This document shows positions 32,723 through 44,095 of a stretch of 64,000 nt of DNA, piece by piece. The DNA is from Rhodospirillaceae bacterium (GTDB lineage: Bacteria; Pseudomonadota; Alphaproteobacteria; CACIAM-22H2). The stretch is from assembly GCA_022843945.1 (NCBI GenBank), contig JALHMR010000007.1, forward strand, positions 52,546 through 116,545, written 5' to 3'. Position numbers and translations under genes: made by a program. The notes beneath the pieces were generated by a model, which saw only the letters and a program-made list of their open reading frames with translations, was not told the DNA's origin and ran no database searches. The number at the start of each line of letters is the position of its first letter. Within the stretch, counting starts at the first letter, position 1.

Positions 32723-33045
32723 GCGACGCGAAGAAGACCAAGAAGCCGGCCTACGCCAAGGAAGAGCTCTACGGCGTGATCCTCGCCCCGGTGATCACCG
32801 AGAAGGCGACGCGCGGCTCCGAGCACAACCAGGTGACCTTCCGCGTGCGCAACGACGCGTCCAAGCCGCTGATCAAGGCGGCCGTGGAGGGCCTGTTCAA
32901 CGTCAAGGTGTCCGGCGTCAACACGATCAACGTCCAGGGCAAGACCAAGCGCTTCCGCAACAACCTCGGCCAGCGCTCGGATTTCAAGAAGGCCATTGTG
33001 ACCCTCGCCGAGGGTCACACGATCGACGTGACCACCGGTATCTGA
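32719..33045 (+). CDS. rplW: 50S ribosomal protein L23
   Basis: A 108-residue protein at the tunnel exit, the docking site for trigger factor and SRP. The ATG at 32719 overlaps the rplD stop; the longer in-frame reading back to 32344 lies inside rplD. The family core [19 protein letters not shown] is present after a short lysine-rich lead ([10 protein letters not shown]). Confidence 0.96.
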   Translation: MSDAKKTKKPAYAKEELYGVILAPVITEKATRGSEHNQVTFRVRNDASKPLIKAAVEGLFNVKVSGVNTINVQGKTKRFRNNLGQRSDFKKAIVTLAEGHTIDVTTGI

Positions 33046-33058
33046 GCGGACCACAGCC

Positions 33059-33886
33059 ATGGCACTCAAAACCTTCAAGCCGGTCACCCCGGGCCTGCGC
33101 CAGGTCGTCCTCATCGACCGCAGCGAGCTCTACAAGGGCGGGCCGATCAAGAACCTGACCGAGGGTCTGAAGTCGACCGGCGGCCGCAACAACCACGGCC
33201 ACATCACCACGCGTCATCACGGCGGCGGCCATCGCCGGCGCTATCGCATGGTCGATTTCAAGCGCAAGAAGTTCGATGTGGCCGGCACGGTCGAGCGTAT
33301 CGAATACGACCCGAACCGCACCGCCTTCATCGCGCTGCTCCGCTATGCCGATGGCGAGCTCGCCTACATCCTGGCGCCGCAGCGCCTGGCGGTGGGCGAC
33401 TCGGTCGTCTCGGGCGAGCGCGCCGACATCAAGCCGGGCAACGCCCTGCCGATGCGCAACATCCCGGTCGGCACCGTCATTCACAACGTCGAGCTCAAGC
33501 CCGGCGGCGGCGGCAAGCTGGCCCGCTCGGCCGGCACGTTCGTGCAGCTCGTGGGCAAGGACCAGGGCTACGCGCTGCTGCGCCTGTCTTCGGGCGAGAC
33601 GCGCAAGGTCCCCGGCGAGTGCCTGGCGACGATCGGCGCGGTGTCGAACCCGGACCAGCAGAACGTCAAGATCGGCAAGGCCGGCCGCAACCGCTGGATG
33701 GGCTGGCGCCCGTCGGTGCGCGGCACGGCGATGAACCCGATCGATCACCCGCATGGCGGCGGCGAAGGCCGCACCAAGGGTGGCCGCCATCCGGTCACCC
33801 CGTGGGGCAAGCCGACCAAGGGCGCGAAGACGCGTCACAACAAACAGACGGATAAGCTGATTATCCGTCGCCGCAACGCGAAGTAA
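33059..33886 (+). CDS. rplB: 50S ribosomal protein L2
   Basis: A 275-residue protein needed for peptidyl-transferase assembly. The SH3-like and RNA-binding domains are intact, and the C-terminal [18 protein letters not shown] loop with its conserved histidine is present. Thirteen bases separate it from rplW and 11 from rpsS. Confidence 0.98.
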   Translation: MALKTFKPVTPGLRQVVLIDRSELYKGGPIKNLTEGLKSTGGRNNHGHITTRHHGGGHRRRYRMVDFKRKKFDVAGTVERIEYDPNRTAFIALLRYADGELAYILAPQRLAVGDSVVSGERADIKPGNALPMRNIPVGTVIHNVELKPGGGGKLARSAGTFVQLVGKDQGYALLRLSSGETRKVPGECLATIGAVSNPDQQNVKIGKAGRNRWMGWRPSVRGTAMNPIDHPHGGGEGRTKGGRHPVTPWGKPTKGAKTRHNKQTDKLIIRRRNAK

Positions 33887-33897
33887 CGGAGGCCAAG

Positions 33898-34182
33898 GTG
33901 GCACGCTCGGTTTGGAAGGGCCCGTTTGTCGACGGGTATCTTCTCAAAAAGGCGGAGAAGTCGCGGGGCACAGGCCGCAACGAGATCATCAAGATCTGGT
34001 CGCGCCGGTCCACGATTCTGCCGCAGTTCGTCGGCCTGACCTTCGGGGTCTACAACGGCCACAAGTTCCTGCCTGTGCTGGTGACCGAGAACATGGTCGG
34101 CCACAAGTTCGGCGAGTTCTCGCCGACGCGGGTGTTCCACGGCCACTCGGCGGGTGACAAGACCGCCAAGAGGGACGAATGA
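33898..34182 (+). CDS. rpsS: 30S ribosomal protein S19
   Basis: A 94-residue head protein that contacts A-site tRNA. The start is GTG at 33898 behind GGAGG, giving [16 protein letters not shown]. The conserved [20 protein letters not shown] segment is present. The stop overlaps the rplV start (ATGA). Confidence 0.97.
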   Translation: MARSVWKGPFVDGYLLKKAEKSRGTGRNEIIKIWSRRSTILPQFVGLTFGVYNGHKFLPVLVTENMVGHKFGEFSPTRVFHGHSAGDKTAKRDE

Positions 34183-34577
34183 GCAAGCCCCACAAGCCGC
34201 GGCGCCGCGCCGACAACGAGGCCCAGGCGATCGCCCGCGCCATCCGCACGAGCCCGCGCAAGCTCAACCTGGTCGCGGAGCTGATCCGCGGCATGGACGC
34301 CTCCAAGGCGCTCGCCGAGCTCACCTTCTCCAAGCGCCGCATCGCGGTGACGGTGAAGAAGGTGCTGCAGGCCGCCATCGCCAACGCCGAGAACAACCAC
34401 CAGCTCGACGTCGACCGGCTCTACGTCGCCGAGGCCCATGTCGGCAAGGCCTTCGCCATGCGTCGCTTCCATGCCCGCGGCCGCGGCCGCTCGGCCGGTA
34501 TCGTCAAGCCCTTCAGCCACCTCACCGTCATCGTGCGCGAGCGCGAAGCGGCGAAAACCGCAGAGAAGAGCGCCTAA
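34179..34577 (+). CDS. rplV: 50S ribosomal protein L22
   Basis: A 132-residue tunnel protein whose beta-hairpin (around [14 protein letters not shown]) lines the nascent-chain path and is the site of macrolide-resistance changes elsewhere; nothing unusual is seen here. The start overlaps the rpsS stop, and rpsC begins 2 bases after its own stop. Confidence 0.97.
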   Translation: MSKPHKPRRRADNEAQAIARAIRTSPRKLNLVAELIRGMDASKALAELTFSKRRIAVTVKKVLQAAIANAENNHQLDVDRLYVAEAHVGKAFAMRRFHARGRGRSAGIVKPFSHLTVIVREREAAKTAEKSA

Positions 34578-34579
34578 CC

Positions 34580-35257
<678 letters not shown>

Positions 35258-35278
35258 GCCCGACTTCGGACAAGGACC

Positions 35279-35698
35279 ATGCTGCAACCGAAACGCACAA
35301 AATACCGCAAGGCCCACAAGGGCCGCGTGCACGGCAACGCCAAGGGCGGCTTCACGCTGAACTTCGGCGCCTTCGGCCTCAAGGCCCTGGAGCCGACGCG
35401 CATGACCGCGCGTCAGATCGAAGCCGCGCGCCGCACCATCACCCGCCACCTGAAGCGCGTCGGGCGCGTGTGGATCCGCGTCTTCCCGGACGTGCCGGTG
35501 TCGAAGAAGCCGGCCGAGGTCCGCATGGGCTCCGGCAAGGGCACGCCGGAATTCTGGGTCTGCCGCATCAAGCCGGGCCGCATCCTGTTCGAGATCGACG
35601 GCGTCAACCGCGCCATCGCCCAGGAGGCGTTCACGCTGGCCGCGGCCAAGCTGCCGATCAAGACCAAGGTCATCGGCCGTCTGGGCGAGGAGGGCTGA
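35279..35698 (+). CDS. rplP: 50S ribosomal protein L16
   Basis: A 139-residue protein near the A-site tRNA elbow. The KYRKAHKGR start and the [22 protein letters not shown] stretch (here [18 protein letters not shown]) identify it. It is followed after 2 bases by rpmC. Confidence 0.97.
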   Translation: MLQPKRTKYRKAHKGRVHGNAKGGFTLNFGAFGLKALEPTRMTARQIEAARRTITRHLKRVGRVWIRVFPDVPVSKKPAEVRMGSGKGTPEFWVCRIKPGRILFEIDGVNRAIAQEAFTLAAAKLPIKTKVIGRLGEEG

Positions 35699-35700
35699 CC

Positions 35701-35910
35701 ATGAAATCCGCCGATATCCGCGCCAAGAGCGCCGATGAGCTGAAGACCCAGCTCGCCGACCTGAAGAAGGAGCAGTTCAACCTGCGCTTCCAGCGGGCCA
35801 GCGGGCAGCTCGAGAACACCGCCCGGGTGCGTCAGGTGCGTCGCGACATCGCGCGTATCCAGACCGTGCTCGGCGAGCGCGGACGCGCTGCGCCCGCGGC
35901 CGCGAAGTAA
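35701..35910 (+). CDS. rpmC: 50S ribosomal protein L29
   Basis: A 69-residue two-helix protein at the tunnel exit. The conserved [32 protein letters not shown] core is present, split here only by description: [11 protein letters not shown] then ASGQLENT then RRDIARI. The ATG at 35701 follows the rplP stop by 2 bases. Confidence 0.95.
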   Translation: MKSADIRAKSADELKTQLADLKKEQFNLRFQRASGQLENTARVRQVRRDIARIQTVLGERGRAAPAAAK

Positions 35911-35922
35911 GGAAAGAAGACC

Positions 35923-36177
35923 ATGCCCCGGCGAGTCCTCCAGGGAATCGTGACCAGCGACGTCAATGAAAAGACCGTGACGGTCGAAGTTCAGCGTCGC
36001 TTCACGCATCCCACGTACAAGAAGATCATCGTGCGCTCCAAGAAGTACCTGGCGCACGACGAAACCAACCAGGTGAAGACCGGCGACCGCGTGCGTATCC
36101 GCGAGTGCCGTCCGATATCCAAGCGCAAGCGCTGGGAAGTCGTCACCGACGCCGCGGAAGCGGCGGCCAAGGCCTGA
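35923..36177 (+). CDS. rpsQ: 30S ribosomal protein S17
   Basis: An 84-residue OB-fold rRNA-binding protein. It has the typical start [19 protein letters not shown] and the [13 protein letters not shown] end. It lies 12 bases after rpmC. Confidence 0.97.
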   Translation: MPRRVLQGIVTSDVNEKTVTVEVQRRFTHPTYKKIIVRSKKYLAHDETNQVKTGDRVRIRECRPISKRKRWEVVTDAAEAAAKA

Positions 36178-36193
36178 GGGAGCACCCGTCGCC

Positions 36194-36562
36194 ATGATCC
36201 AGATGAAAACCAATCTGGAAGTCGCCGATAATTCGGGCGCCAGGCGCGTGCAATGCGTCAAGGTGCTCGGCGGCTCCAAGCGCAAGAACGCCTCGATCGG
36301 CGACGTCATCGTCGTCTCGATCAAGGAGGCGATCCCGCGCGGCCGCGTCAAGAAGGGCGACGTCCACAAGGCCGTCATCGTGCGGACCCGCTTTGCGATC
36401 CGTCGCACCGACGGCTCGACCGTGCGCTTCGACCGCAATGCCGCGGTGCTGATCTCGAAGGAAGGCGAGCCGATCGGCACGCGCATCTTCGGGCCGGTGA
36501 CCCGCGAGCTGCGCGCCAAGGGCTACATGAAGATCATCAGCCTGGCGCCTGAGGTGCTGTGA
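36194..36562 (+). CDS. rplN: 50S ribosomal protein L14
   Basis: A 122-residue protein of the subunit interface, also the binding site of the silencing factor RsfS. The [19 protein letters not shown] start and [17 protein letters not shown] end are canonical. Its stop overlaps the rplX start. Confidence 0.97.
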   Translation: MIQMKTNLEVADNSGARRVQCVKVLGGSKRKNASIGDVIVVSIKEAIPRGRVKKGDVHKAVIVRTRFAIRRTDGSTVRFDRNAAVLISKEGEPIGTRIFGPVTRELRAKGYMKIISLAPEVL

Positions 36563-36894
36563 TGCTGGCGAACGAGCGTACCAAGATGAAGATCCGCAAG
36601 GGCGACAACGTGGTCGTGACCACCGGTCGCGACAAGGGCAAGAGCGGCAGCGTGCTGCGCGTCTTCCCGACCGAGAACCGCCTGCTCGTGCAGGGCGTCA
36701 ACATGGTCAAGCGGCACACCAAGCCGCGCGCCGGCCAGCAGGGCGGCATCGTGGAGAAGGAAAACCCGATCCACGCCTCGAACGTCGCGCTCTCGGATCC
36801 CAAGGACAACAAGCCGACCCGCGTCGGCTTCAAGATCGTCGACGGCCGCAAGGTGCGCTTTGCCCGCCGCTCCGGCGAGATCATCGATCGGTGA
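36562..36894 (+). CDS. rplX: 50S ribosomal protein L24
   Basis: A KOW-domain protein (about 110 residues) that nucleates 50S assembly. The core [20 protein letters not shown] is clear. Starts at GTG 36559, ATG 36562 and ATG 36586 are possible; 36562 is used because it overlaps the rplN stop (TGATG) and lies at a fair distance from GAGGTG. Family proteins usually begin near the third option. Confidence 0.93.
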   Translation: MLANERTKMKIRKGDNVVVTTGRDKGKSGSVLRVFPTENRLLVQGVNMVKRHTKPRAGQQGGIVEKENPIHASNVALSDPKDNKPTRVGFKIVDGRKVRFARRSGEIIDR

Positions 36895-36899
36895 ATGCC

Positions 36900-37442
36900 A
36901 TGACGACTCGCATGCAGGAACTGTATTCCAAGACCGTCAAGCCGCAGCTCATCGAGCAGTTCAAGTACAAGAACGCGCTCCAGGTGCCGCGCCTGACCAA
37001 GATCGTGGTCAACATGGGTGTCGGCGAGACGACCTCGGACATCAAGAAGATGGACGCGGCCCTCTCCGACCTCACGGCGATCACCGGCCAGAAGCCGGTG
37101 ATGATCCGCTCGAAGAAGGCGATCGCCAACTTCAAGCTGCGCCGCGGCCTGCCGATCGGCGCCAAGGTCACCCTGCGGGGCGCCCGCATGTACGAGTTCC
37201 TCGACCGGCTGGTCACCATCGCGCTGCCGCGCGTGCGCGACTTCCGCGGCCTGTCGGGCAAGAGCTTCGACGGCCACGGCAATTACGCGCTCGGCCTCAA
37301 AGAGCAGATCGTGTTCCCGGAGATCAACTACGACAAGATCGACTCCGTCCGGGGCATGGACATCATCATCGTCACCACGGCGAAGACCAATGACGAGGCG
37401 AAGGCGCTTCTCAAGGGCTTCAACATGCCGTTCGTCAATTGA
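36900..37442 (+). CDS. rplE: 50S ribosomal protein L5
   Basis: A 180-residue 5S-rRNA-binding protein that contacts P-site tRNA. The [10 protein letters not shown] and [21 protein letters not shown] signatures are intact. An alternative GTG start at 36891 overlaps the rplX stop and would add three residues; ATG 36900 gives the family-like MTTRMQELY start. Confidence 0.95.
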   Translation: MTTRMQELYSKTVKPQLIEQFKYKNALQVPRLTKIVVNMGVGETTSDIKKMDAALSDLTAITGQKPVMIRSKKAIANFKLRRGLPIGAKVTLRGARMYEFLDRLVTIALPRVRDFRGLSGKSFDGHGNYALGLKEQIVFPEINYDKIDSVRGMDIIIVTTAKTNDEAKALLKGFNMPFVN

Positions 37443-37463
37443 CCGCCGGCGAGGACTGAACTC

Positions 37464-37769
37464 ATGGCGAAGAAGAGCTCCATTCAAAAGAACAAGCGCC
37501 GCGAGCGGCTGGTGAAGCAGTTCGCCGCCAAGCGCGCGCGCCTCAAGGCCGTGGCCAACGACAAGAATCTGCCCATCGAGGAGCGGTTCGCGGCGCGGCT
37601 CAAGCTGGCCGAGCTGCCGCGCAATTCGGCGCCGAGCCGTGTGCGCAACCGCTGCGAGCTCACCGGGCGGCCGCGGGCGACCTATCGCAAGTTCAAACTG
37701 TCACGCATCGCGTTGCGCGATCTGGCCTCGACCGGGCAGATCCCGGGCGTGGTCAAGTCGAGCTGGTAA
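37464..37769 (+). CDS. rpsN: 30S ribosomal protein S14 (zinc-free type)
   Basis: A 101-residue protein of the long, zinc-independent class: the C-terminal [19 protein letters not shown] has a single cysteine in place of the paired CxxC zinc ligands. The end SGQIPGV..SSW pattern is kept ([13 protein letters not shown]). Normal for Alphaproteobacteria. Confidence 0.97.
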   Translation: MAKKSSIQKNKRRERLVKQFAAKRARLKAVANDKNLPIEERFAARLKLAELPRNSAPSRVRNRCELTGRPRATYRKFKLSRIALRDLASTGQIPGVVKSSW

Positions 37770-37785
37770 CGGAGGATTTCGGGAT

Positions 37786-38184
37786 ATGGCGATTAGCGAT
37801 CCCATTGGCGATATGCTTACGCGCATCCGGAACGCTCAGGCGGCGGGTGAGCGTCAGGTACTCTCGCCGGCCTCGAAGCTGCGCAAGAGCGTGCTCGAAG
37901 TTCTCGAGCGCGAAGGCTACATTCGCGGTTTCTCGTGGTCGGAAGTGCGTACCGGCATTCCCCAGTTCACCATCGAGCTCAAGTACGACGAAGGCTCGCC
38001 CGTCATCAAGGAGATCGACCGGATCTCCAAGCCGGGCCGCCGCGTCTACTCCAAGATCAAGGACCTGCAGAAGGTCTATGGCGGGCTCGGCATCTCCATC
38101 CTCTCGACTCCGCGCGGCGTCATGTCCGACAACGAGGCCCGCGCTGCCAATGTCGGCGGCGAAGTCCTCTGCCGCGTGTTCTGA
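37786..38184 (+). CDS. rpsH: 30S ribosomal protein S8
   Basis: A 132-residue 16S-binding protein and, in E. coli, the translational repressor of the spc operon acting near rplE; no such target is obvious here. The [17 protein letters not shown] start and STPRGVMSD end region are conserved. The ATG at 37786 is preceded by GGAGG. Confidence 0.97.
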   Translation: MAISDPIGDMLTRIRNAQAAGERQVLSPASKLRKSVLEVLEREGYIRGFSWSEVRTGIPQFTIELKYDEGSPVIKEIDRISKPGRRVYSKIKDLQKVYGGLGISILSTPRGVMSDNEARAANVGGEVLCRVF

Positions 38185-38195
38185 GCAGGCATCCC

Positions 38196-38732
38196 ATGTC
38201 GCGTATCGGTAAAAATCCCGTCCCCATCCCCACCGGCGTCAACGTCGCCGTGGCCGGCCAGGTGATCACCATCCAGGGCAAGCTCGGCAAGCAGTCGCTG
38301 ACCCTGCACGGCGACGTCTCGGCCGCCGTCGACGGTGGCAAGGTCGTGCTCAAGCCGCGTTCGATGTCCAAGCGCGCCCGCGCGTTGTGGGGCACCTCGC
38401 GCGCCCTGATCAACAATGGCGTCAAGGGCGTGTCGGCCGGGTTCACCCAGAATCTGGAGATCAACGGCGTCGGCTATCGCGCGCAGATCGAGGGCAAGAA
38501 CCTCAACCTGCAGCTCGGCTACAGCCACGACATCAAGTACCCGATCCCGGAAGGCATCACGATCAAGGTCGGCGAGAAGCAGACCACGATCGCCATCACC
38601 GGTGCCGACCGTCAGCGCGTCGGCCAGGTGGCCGCCGAGATCCGTTCGCTGCGTAAGCCCGAGCCCTACAAGGGCAAGGGAATCAAGTACGACAACGAAC
38701 ATGTCCGCCGCAAGGAAGGCAAAAAGAAGTAG
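38196..38732 (+). CDS. rplF: 50S ribosomal protein L6
   Basis: A 178-residue protein near the sarcin-ricin loop. The [15 protein letters not shown] start and the [13 protein letters not shown] motif in the second repeat are present. The ATG at 38196 is chosen; upstream in-frame sequence lies in rpsH. Confidence 0.97.
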   Translation: MSRIGKNPVPIPTGVNVAVAGQVITIQGKLGKQSLTLHGDVSAAVDGGKVVLKPRSMSKRARALWGTSRALINNGVKGVSAGFTQNLEINGVGYRAQIEGKNLNLQLGYSHDIKYPIPEGITIKVGEKQTTIAITGADRQRVGQVAAEIRSLRKPEPYKGKGIKYDNEHVRRKEGKKK

Positions 38733-38739
38733 GCCCGCC

Positions 38740-39102
38740 ATGCAGAAGCAGGAACAGCTCTTCGCGCGCCGCCAGCGGCGCCAGCGCATCGCGATCCGGA
38801 AGAAGGCGGTGGGCCGTCTGCGCCTGTCGATCTTCCGCTCGTCGAAGCACATCTACGCGCAGGTGATCGACGACGCCAAGGGCGTCACGGTCGCCGCCGC
38901 CTCGAGCCTCGACACCGATCTGCGCAAGGGTCTCAAGACCGGCGCCGATGTCGGTGCCGCCAAGGCGGTCGGCAAGCTGGTCGCCGAGCGGGCGATCAAG
39001 GCCGGGGTCAAGGAAGTGGTCTTCGACCGCGGCGGTTATATCTTTCATGGCCGGGTGAAGGCCCTGGCCGACGCCGCCCGCGAGGGCGGGCTCAGCTTCT
39101 GA
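38740..39102 (+). CDS. rplR: 50S ribosomal protein L18
   Basis: A 120-residue 5S-rRNA-binding protein. The [19 protein letters not shown] segment (here [15 protein letters not shown]) and the [20 protein letters not shown] end identify it. The ATG at 38740 follows the rplF stop by 7 bases. Confidence 0.96.
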   Translation: MQKQEQLFARRQRRQRIAIRKKAVGRLRLSIFRSSKHIYAQVIDDAKGVTVAAASSLDTDLRKGLKTGADVGAAKAVGKLVAERAIKAGVKEVVFDRGGYIFHGRVKALADAAREGGLSF

Positions 39103-39136
39103 GCCTTTAAGCGTCTAAGACTGGAGACGGAACACG

Positions 39137-39727
39137 ATGGCACGCAACGAAGGACGCGGAGGCGGCGAGCGCTCGGGCGGTGGTCGCCGGCGTGAAGGCG
39201 AAGGCCAGCGCGAGGAAAGCGAGCTGATCGAGAAGCTCGTCAGCATCAACCGCGTCGCCAAGGTGGTGAAGGGCGGCCGGCGCTTCGGCTTCGCCGCGGT
39301 GGTGGTCGTGGGTGACGGCAAGGGCCGCGCCGGCTACGGCACGGGCAAGGCCCGCGAGGTCCCCGAGGCGATCCGCAAGGCGACCGAATCCGCCAAGCGC
39401 GCGATGGTCCGCGTTCCCCTGCGCGAAGGCCGCACGATCCATCACGACGTCTATGGCCGCTACGGTGCGGGCAAGGTCGTGGTGCGCGCCGCCAAGGCGG
39501 GTACCGGCATCATCGCCGGCGGCCCGATGCGCGCCATCTTCGAGAGCCTGGGCCTGCACGACGTCGTGGCCAAGTCGGTGGGCTCGTCGAACCCGCACAA
39601 CATGATCAAGGCGACTTTCGTGGCCCTGGCGCGGATTTCCAGCCCCCGTTCGGTCGCGTCGCGCCGCGGCAAGAAGATCGGTGACATTCTCGGCCGCCGC
39701 GAAGGCGAGGCCGCGGCCACCGCCTGA
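39137..39727 (+). CDS. rpsE: 30S ribosomal protein S5
   Basis: A 196-residue fidelity protein at the mRNA entry tunnel. It has a long Gly/Arg/Glu-rich lead (residues 1-30) before the double-stranded-RNA-binding domain [19 protein letters not shown]. Some Alphaproteobacteria share the longer lead. The C-terminal S5 fold ends [13 protein letters not shown]. Confidence 0.97.
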   Translation: MARNEGRGGGERSGGGRRREGEGQREESELIEKLVSINRVAKVVKGGRRFGFAAVVVVGDGKGRAGYGTGKAREVPEAIRKATESAKRAMVRVPLREGRTIHHDVYGRYGAGKVVVRAAKAGTGIIAGGPMRAIFESLGLHDVVAKSVGSSNPHNMIKATFVALARISSPRSVASRRGKKIGDILGRREGEAAATA

Positions 39728-39753
39728 CGCGGCAAGGCCTAGGGAGCAGTACC

Positions 39754-39957
39754 ATGAGCACGGCGAAGACGAAGGGTAAGACGATCAAGGTGACCCAGAT
39801 CGGCAGTCCGATCGGGCGCACGCAGGACCAGCACGCCACACTGATCGGTCTCGGCCTCAACAAGCGTCACCGCAGCCGCGTCCTCGAGGACACGCCGGCG
39901 GTGCGCGGCATGATCACCAAGGTCAGCCATCTCATCCGGGTCGAGGAAACGGCTTAA
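39754..39957 (+). CDS. rpmD: 50S ribosomal protein L30
   Basis: A 67-residue protein with the characteristic [20 protein letters not shown] start and the late [12 protein letters not shown] stretch. It sits between rpsE and rplO as usual. Confidence 0.95.
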   Translation: MSTAKTKGKTIKVTQIGSPIGRTQDQHATLIGLGLNKRHRSRVLEDTPAVRGMITKVSHLIRVEETA

Positions 39958-39989
39958 GCCGTCCGTCGCCCGCAGTCAGGAACACGACG

Positions 39990-40613
39990 ATGAAGCTCAA
40001 TCAGATTCGCGACAATCCGGCAGCCCGCCAGGCGCCCAAGCGCGTTGGCCGTGGTATCGGCTCGGGCCTGGGCAAGACCTCGGGCCGCGGCGGCAAGGGC
40101 CAGACCGCGCGTTCGGGCGTGGCGCTCAACGGCTTCGAAGGCGGCCAGACGCCCCTTCACCGGCGCGTGCCCAAGCGCGGCTTCAACAACATCTTCCGCC
40201 GCGACTTCCAGGAGCTGAACCTGGCGACGCTGCAGAAGGCGATCGATGACGGCAAGCTGGGTGCCTCCGATCCGATCACCGCCAAGGGCCTGGTCACGGC
40301 CGGCGTCATCCGGCGCGAGCGCGACGGCCTGCGCCTGCTCGGCGACGGCAAGGACACCTTCAAGGCGAAGGTGACCATCGAAGTCGCCGGGGCGTCGAAG
40401 TCGGCCGTCGAGGCGATCGAGAAGGCCGGCGGCAAGGTCGTGGTTCTCAAGGACATCCGCGAGAACGTCGAGAAGGATAGCGCCGCCAAGAAGGCGCGCC
40501 GCGAGAAACGCAAGGCCAAGGAAGCCAAGCCGGTGAAGCCCGCGGCTGAAGAGAAGCCGGCCGAGGGCAAACCCGACAAGGCCGAAGGCAAGGCCAAGCC
40601 CGCCAAGGCTTGA
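39990..40613 (+). CDS. rplO: 50S ribosomal protein L15 with basic C-terminal extension
   Basis: The L15 core ([32 protein letters not shown], about residues 1-150) is normal. The 207-residue length exceeds the usual 145-165, because of a C-terminal tail from about residue 160 made mainly of Lys, Ala, Glu and Pro, with no fold visible. Translation of the tail is supported by an uninterrupted frame and the next ribosome-binding site following it. Confidence 0.95.
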   Translation: MKLNQIRDNPAARQAPKRVGRGIGSGLGKTSGRGGKGQTARSGVALNGFEGGQTPLHRRVPKRGFNNIFRRDFQELNLATLQKAIDDGKLGASDPITAKGLVTAGVIRRERDGLRLLGDGKDTFKAKVTIEVAGASKSAVEAIEKAGGKVVVLKDIRENVEKDSAAKKARREKRKAKEAKPVKPAAEEKPAEGKPDKAEGKAKPAKA

Positions 40614-40654
40614 TCGCAGCCACGCCGCTTCCCAGCTAGGGATCAGGAGTCGAC

Positions 40655-41998
<1,344 letters not shown>

Positions 41999-42005
41999 CG
42001 CCGGC

Positions 42006-42025
42006 GGCTCCCGTTCAAGGGAGCC
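42006..42025 (+). promoter_or_regulatory. hairpin between secY and adk
   Basis: GGCTCCC pairs perfectly with GGGAGCC around GTTCAA. CCCTTT follows, then the GGGGAGGGG that serves adk. There is only a short T-run, so it may be a weak terminator, a processing site, or a structure that limits access to the adk ribosome-binding site. Confidence 0.45.
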
Positions 42026-42044
42026 CCTTTGGGGAGGGGACGTC

Positions 42045-42938
42045 ATGAACATCGTTCTTCTGGGCCCGCCGGGCGCGGGCAAAGGGACGCAAGCCAAGCG
42101 CATCGAGGAAAAGTTCGGCCTGATCCAGCTCTCGACGGGCGACATGCTGCGTGCGGCCGTCGCCTCGGGCAGCGAGATCGGCCTGAAGGCCAAGGCCATC
42201 ATGGAAGCCGGGCAGCTGGTCCCCGACGAGGTGGTGATCGCGCTGATCGCCGACCGTATCGACCGGCCGGACGCCAAGCGCGGTTTCATCCTCGACGGTT
42301 TTCCGCGCACCACCAAGCAGGCTGAAGCACTCGACCGCATGCTGGCGGAGAAGGGCATCAAGCTCGACCATGTCATCGAGATGAAGGTCGACGACGCGCT
42401 CCTCGTCGACCGCATCGCCGGCCGCTACACCTGCGCCAAGTGCGGTGCGGGCTATCACGATCGCAACCAGCGGCCGAGGGTCGAGGGCGTATGCGACGCC
42501 TGCGGCTCGACCGAATTCAGGCGCCGGGCCGACGACAACGCTGAGACCGTGAGCAAGCGGCTCCAGGCGTATCACGCGCAGACCGCGCCGATCCTGCCGT
42601 ATTACCGGGCCCAGGGTGCGCTTAAGACAATCGACGGCATGGCGCCCATCGATGCAGTGACCGGCGCGCTGGTTCGCATCCTCGCGGCGCCCACGGCGAA
42701 GGCTCCGGCGGCTAAGACCAGGCCCGCCGCCAAGGCCAAGCCAAAAGCTGCCGCCAAGTCGCGTCCCAAGGCCAAGCGCCGGGCCAAGACGGCGCCGAAA
42801 AAGGCCAAGCGGCCGGTCAAGCCCAAGGACAAGCGCAAGGCCAAGCGGCCAGTTCCCGCGGCTCGCCGCAAAGTCCCCCGCCGGGCCGCCCGGGCTGCTG
42901 CCGGACGCCGGAGCGGCGCGCGTCGGAAATCAAGATAG
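42045..42938 (+). CDS. adk: adenylate kinase with histone-H1-like C-terminal tail
   Basis: Catalyses ATP + AMP to 2 ADP. The enzyme domain (1-214) is complete: P-loop GPPGAGKGT (7-15), DGFPRT, and a zinc-binding LID with CAKC and CDAC. Residues 215-297 form an extra 83-residue tail made almost only of Lys, Ala, Arg and Pro, like histone H1 or bacterial AAKK-repeat proteins. Adenylate kinases usually end near 215-220. The tail probably binds nucleic acid or ribosomes; that is inference. It lies between secY and rpsM as usual. Confidence 0.95.
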   Translation: MNIVLLGPPGAGKGTQAKRIEEKFGLIQLSTGDMLRAAVASGSEIGLKAKAIMEAGQLVPDEVVIALIADRIDRPDAKRGFILDGFPRTTKQAEALDRMLAEKGIKLDHVIEMKVDDALLVDRIAGRYTCAKCGAGYHDRNQRPRVEGVCDACGSTEFRRRADDNAETVSKRLQAYHAQTAPILPYYRAQGALKTIDGMAPIDAVTGALVRILAAPTAKAPAAKTRPAAKAKPKAAAKSRPKAKRRAKTAPKKAKRPVKPKDKRKAKRPVPAARRKVPRRAARAAAGRRSGARRKSR

Positions 42939-42999
42939 GAGATATAAATCAATAGGTTGATGGATCTTTCGGAAATCGCTCTTGACGGTCATCAGGGCG

Positions 43000-43027
43000 T
43001 TGACTTGGGGGTCGAAAAACCTATAAT
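43000..43027 (+). promoter_or_regulatory. near-consensus sigma70 promoter before rpsM
   Basis: TTGACT, 16-bp spacer, perfect TATAAT. The predicted start lies about 155 bases before rpsM, leaving a leader without a gene. A second TTGACG at 42982-42987 has no matching -10. It gives the alpha operon (rpsM, rpsK, rpoA, rplQ) its own promoter. Confidence 0.82.
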
Positions 43028-43190
43028 CCGCCGCCTTCCCGGTGGTAGCAGCCATTTCGGTTGGCTCGCCTATTGCCGTGGGCTTTTCGTAGTTCGGTCG
43101 GAAGACGGGTGGCGCTCCATGAGTGCCGGGTGTTTTTCGGCCGTGTGATCCGGGTCAATTCCCGGGCCTGGATATCTGAGGAGAAATCGC

Positions 43191-43571
43191 GTGGCGCGTA
43201 TTGCCGGCGTCAATTTACCGACCAACAAGCGCGTCGTCATCGCGCTGCGTTACATCTATGGCATCGGCCCCGCCAAGGCGCGCGAGATCTGCACCAAAGT
43301 GGGCATCGCCGCGCCGAAGCGCGTCAACCAGCTGAGCGACGCGGAAGTGCTGCAGATCCGCGAGATCATCGACCGCGACTACCAGGTCGAAGGCGATCTG
43401 CGTCGCGAGGTCGCGATGAACATCAAGCGGCTCATGGACATGGGCTGCTACCGGGGTCTGCGTCACCGCAAGGGCCTCCCGGTCCGCGGTCAGCGCACGC
43501 ACACCAACGCCCGCACCCGCAAGGGCAAGGCGCGGCCGATCGCCGGCAAGAAGATCGCGACGCGCAAGTAA
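43191..43571 (+). CDS. rpsM: 30S ribosomal protein S13
   Basis: A 126-residue head protein contacting P-site tRNA and the subunit bridge. The start is GTG at 43191 behind GAGGAGA, giving [15 protein letters not shown]. The [25 protein letters not shown] end is canonical. First gene after the alpha-operon promoter. Confidence 0.97.
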   Translation: MARIAGVNLPTNKRVVIALRYIYGIGPAKAREICTKVGIAAPKRVNQLSDAEVLQIREIIDRDYQVEGDLRREVAMNIKRLMDMGCYRGLRHRKGLPVRGQRTHTNARTRKGKARPIAGKKIATRK

Positions 43572-43593
43572 CGAACGATAGGAATCGACCGCT

Positions 43594-44004
43594 ATGGCCA
43601 AGCCGCAAGCCGCTCAAGGCGCTGCCGCACCCCGCCCGCGCCGCCGCGAGCGCAAGAACATCACGTCGGGCGTCGCGCATGTGAATGCGACGTTCAACAA
43701 CACGATGATCACCATCACCGACGCCCAGGGCAACACCATCGCCTGGTCGTCGGCCGGCACGCAGGGCTTCAAGGGCTCGCGCAAGTCGACGCCGTACGCT
43801 GCCCAGATGGCGGCCGAGGATGCCGGCAAGAAGGCCATGGAACATGGCGTGCGGACGCTCGAAGTAGAAGTGAAGGGGCCTGGTGCAGGCCGCGAGTCGG
43901 CGCTGCGCGCATTGCAGACCGTCGGCTTCATGATCACCTCGATCCGCGACGTGACGCCGATCCCGCATAACGGCTGCCGGCCGCCCAAGCGCCGGCGCGT
44001 CTGA
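43594..44004 (+). CDS. rpsK: 30S ribosomal protein S11
   Basis: A 136-residue platform protein near the Shine-Dalgarno/anti-Shine-Dalgarno helix. The [22 protein letters not shown] start region and the [12 protein letters not shown] end are conserved. A small hairpin (44014-44030, GCCGTCC/GGACGGC) follows before rpoA. Confidence 0.97.
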   Translation: MAKPQAAQGAAAPRPRRRERKNITSGVAHVNATFNNTMITITDAQGNTIAWSSAGTQGFKGSRKSTPYAAQMAAEDAGKKAMEHGVRTLEVEVKGPGAGRESALRALQTVGFMITSIRDVTPIPHNGCRPPKRRRV

Positions 44005-44095
44005 GATATACCTGCCGTCCTTCGGACGGCGTGGATAGCATTCCCGTTCGGCGACCGAAGCTGCGGTCCCGACGATAGCGACAAGGGTGAAACCC

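Noticed and set aside
36562..36894. Frameshift in rplX because of several possible starts.
   Set aside because: The frame is intact and all candidate starts are in phase; only the start codon is uncertain.
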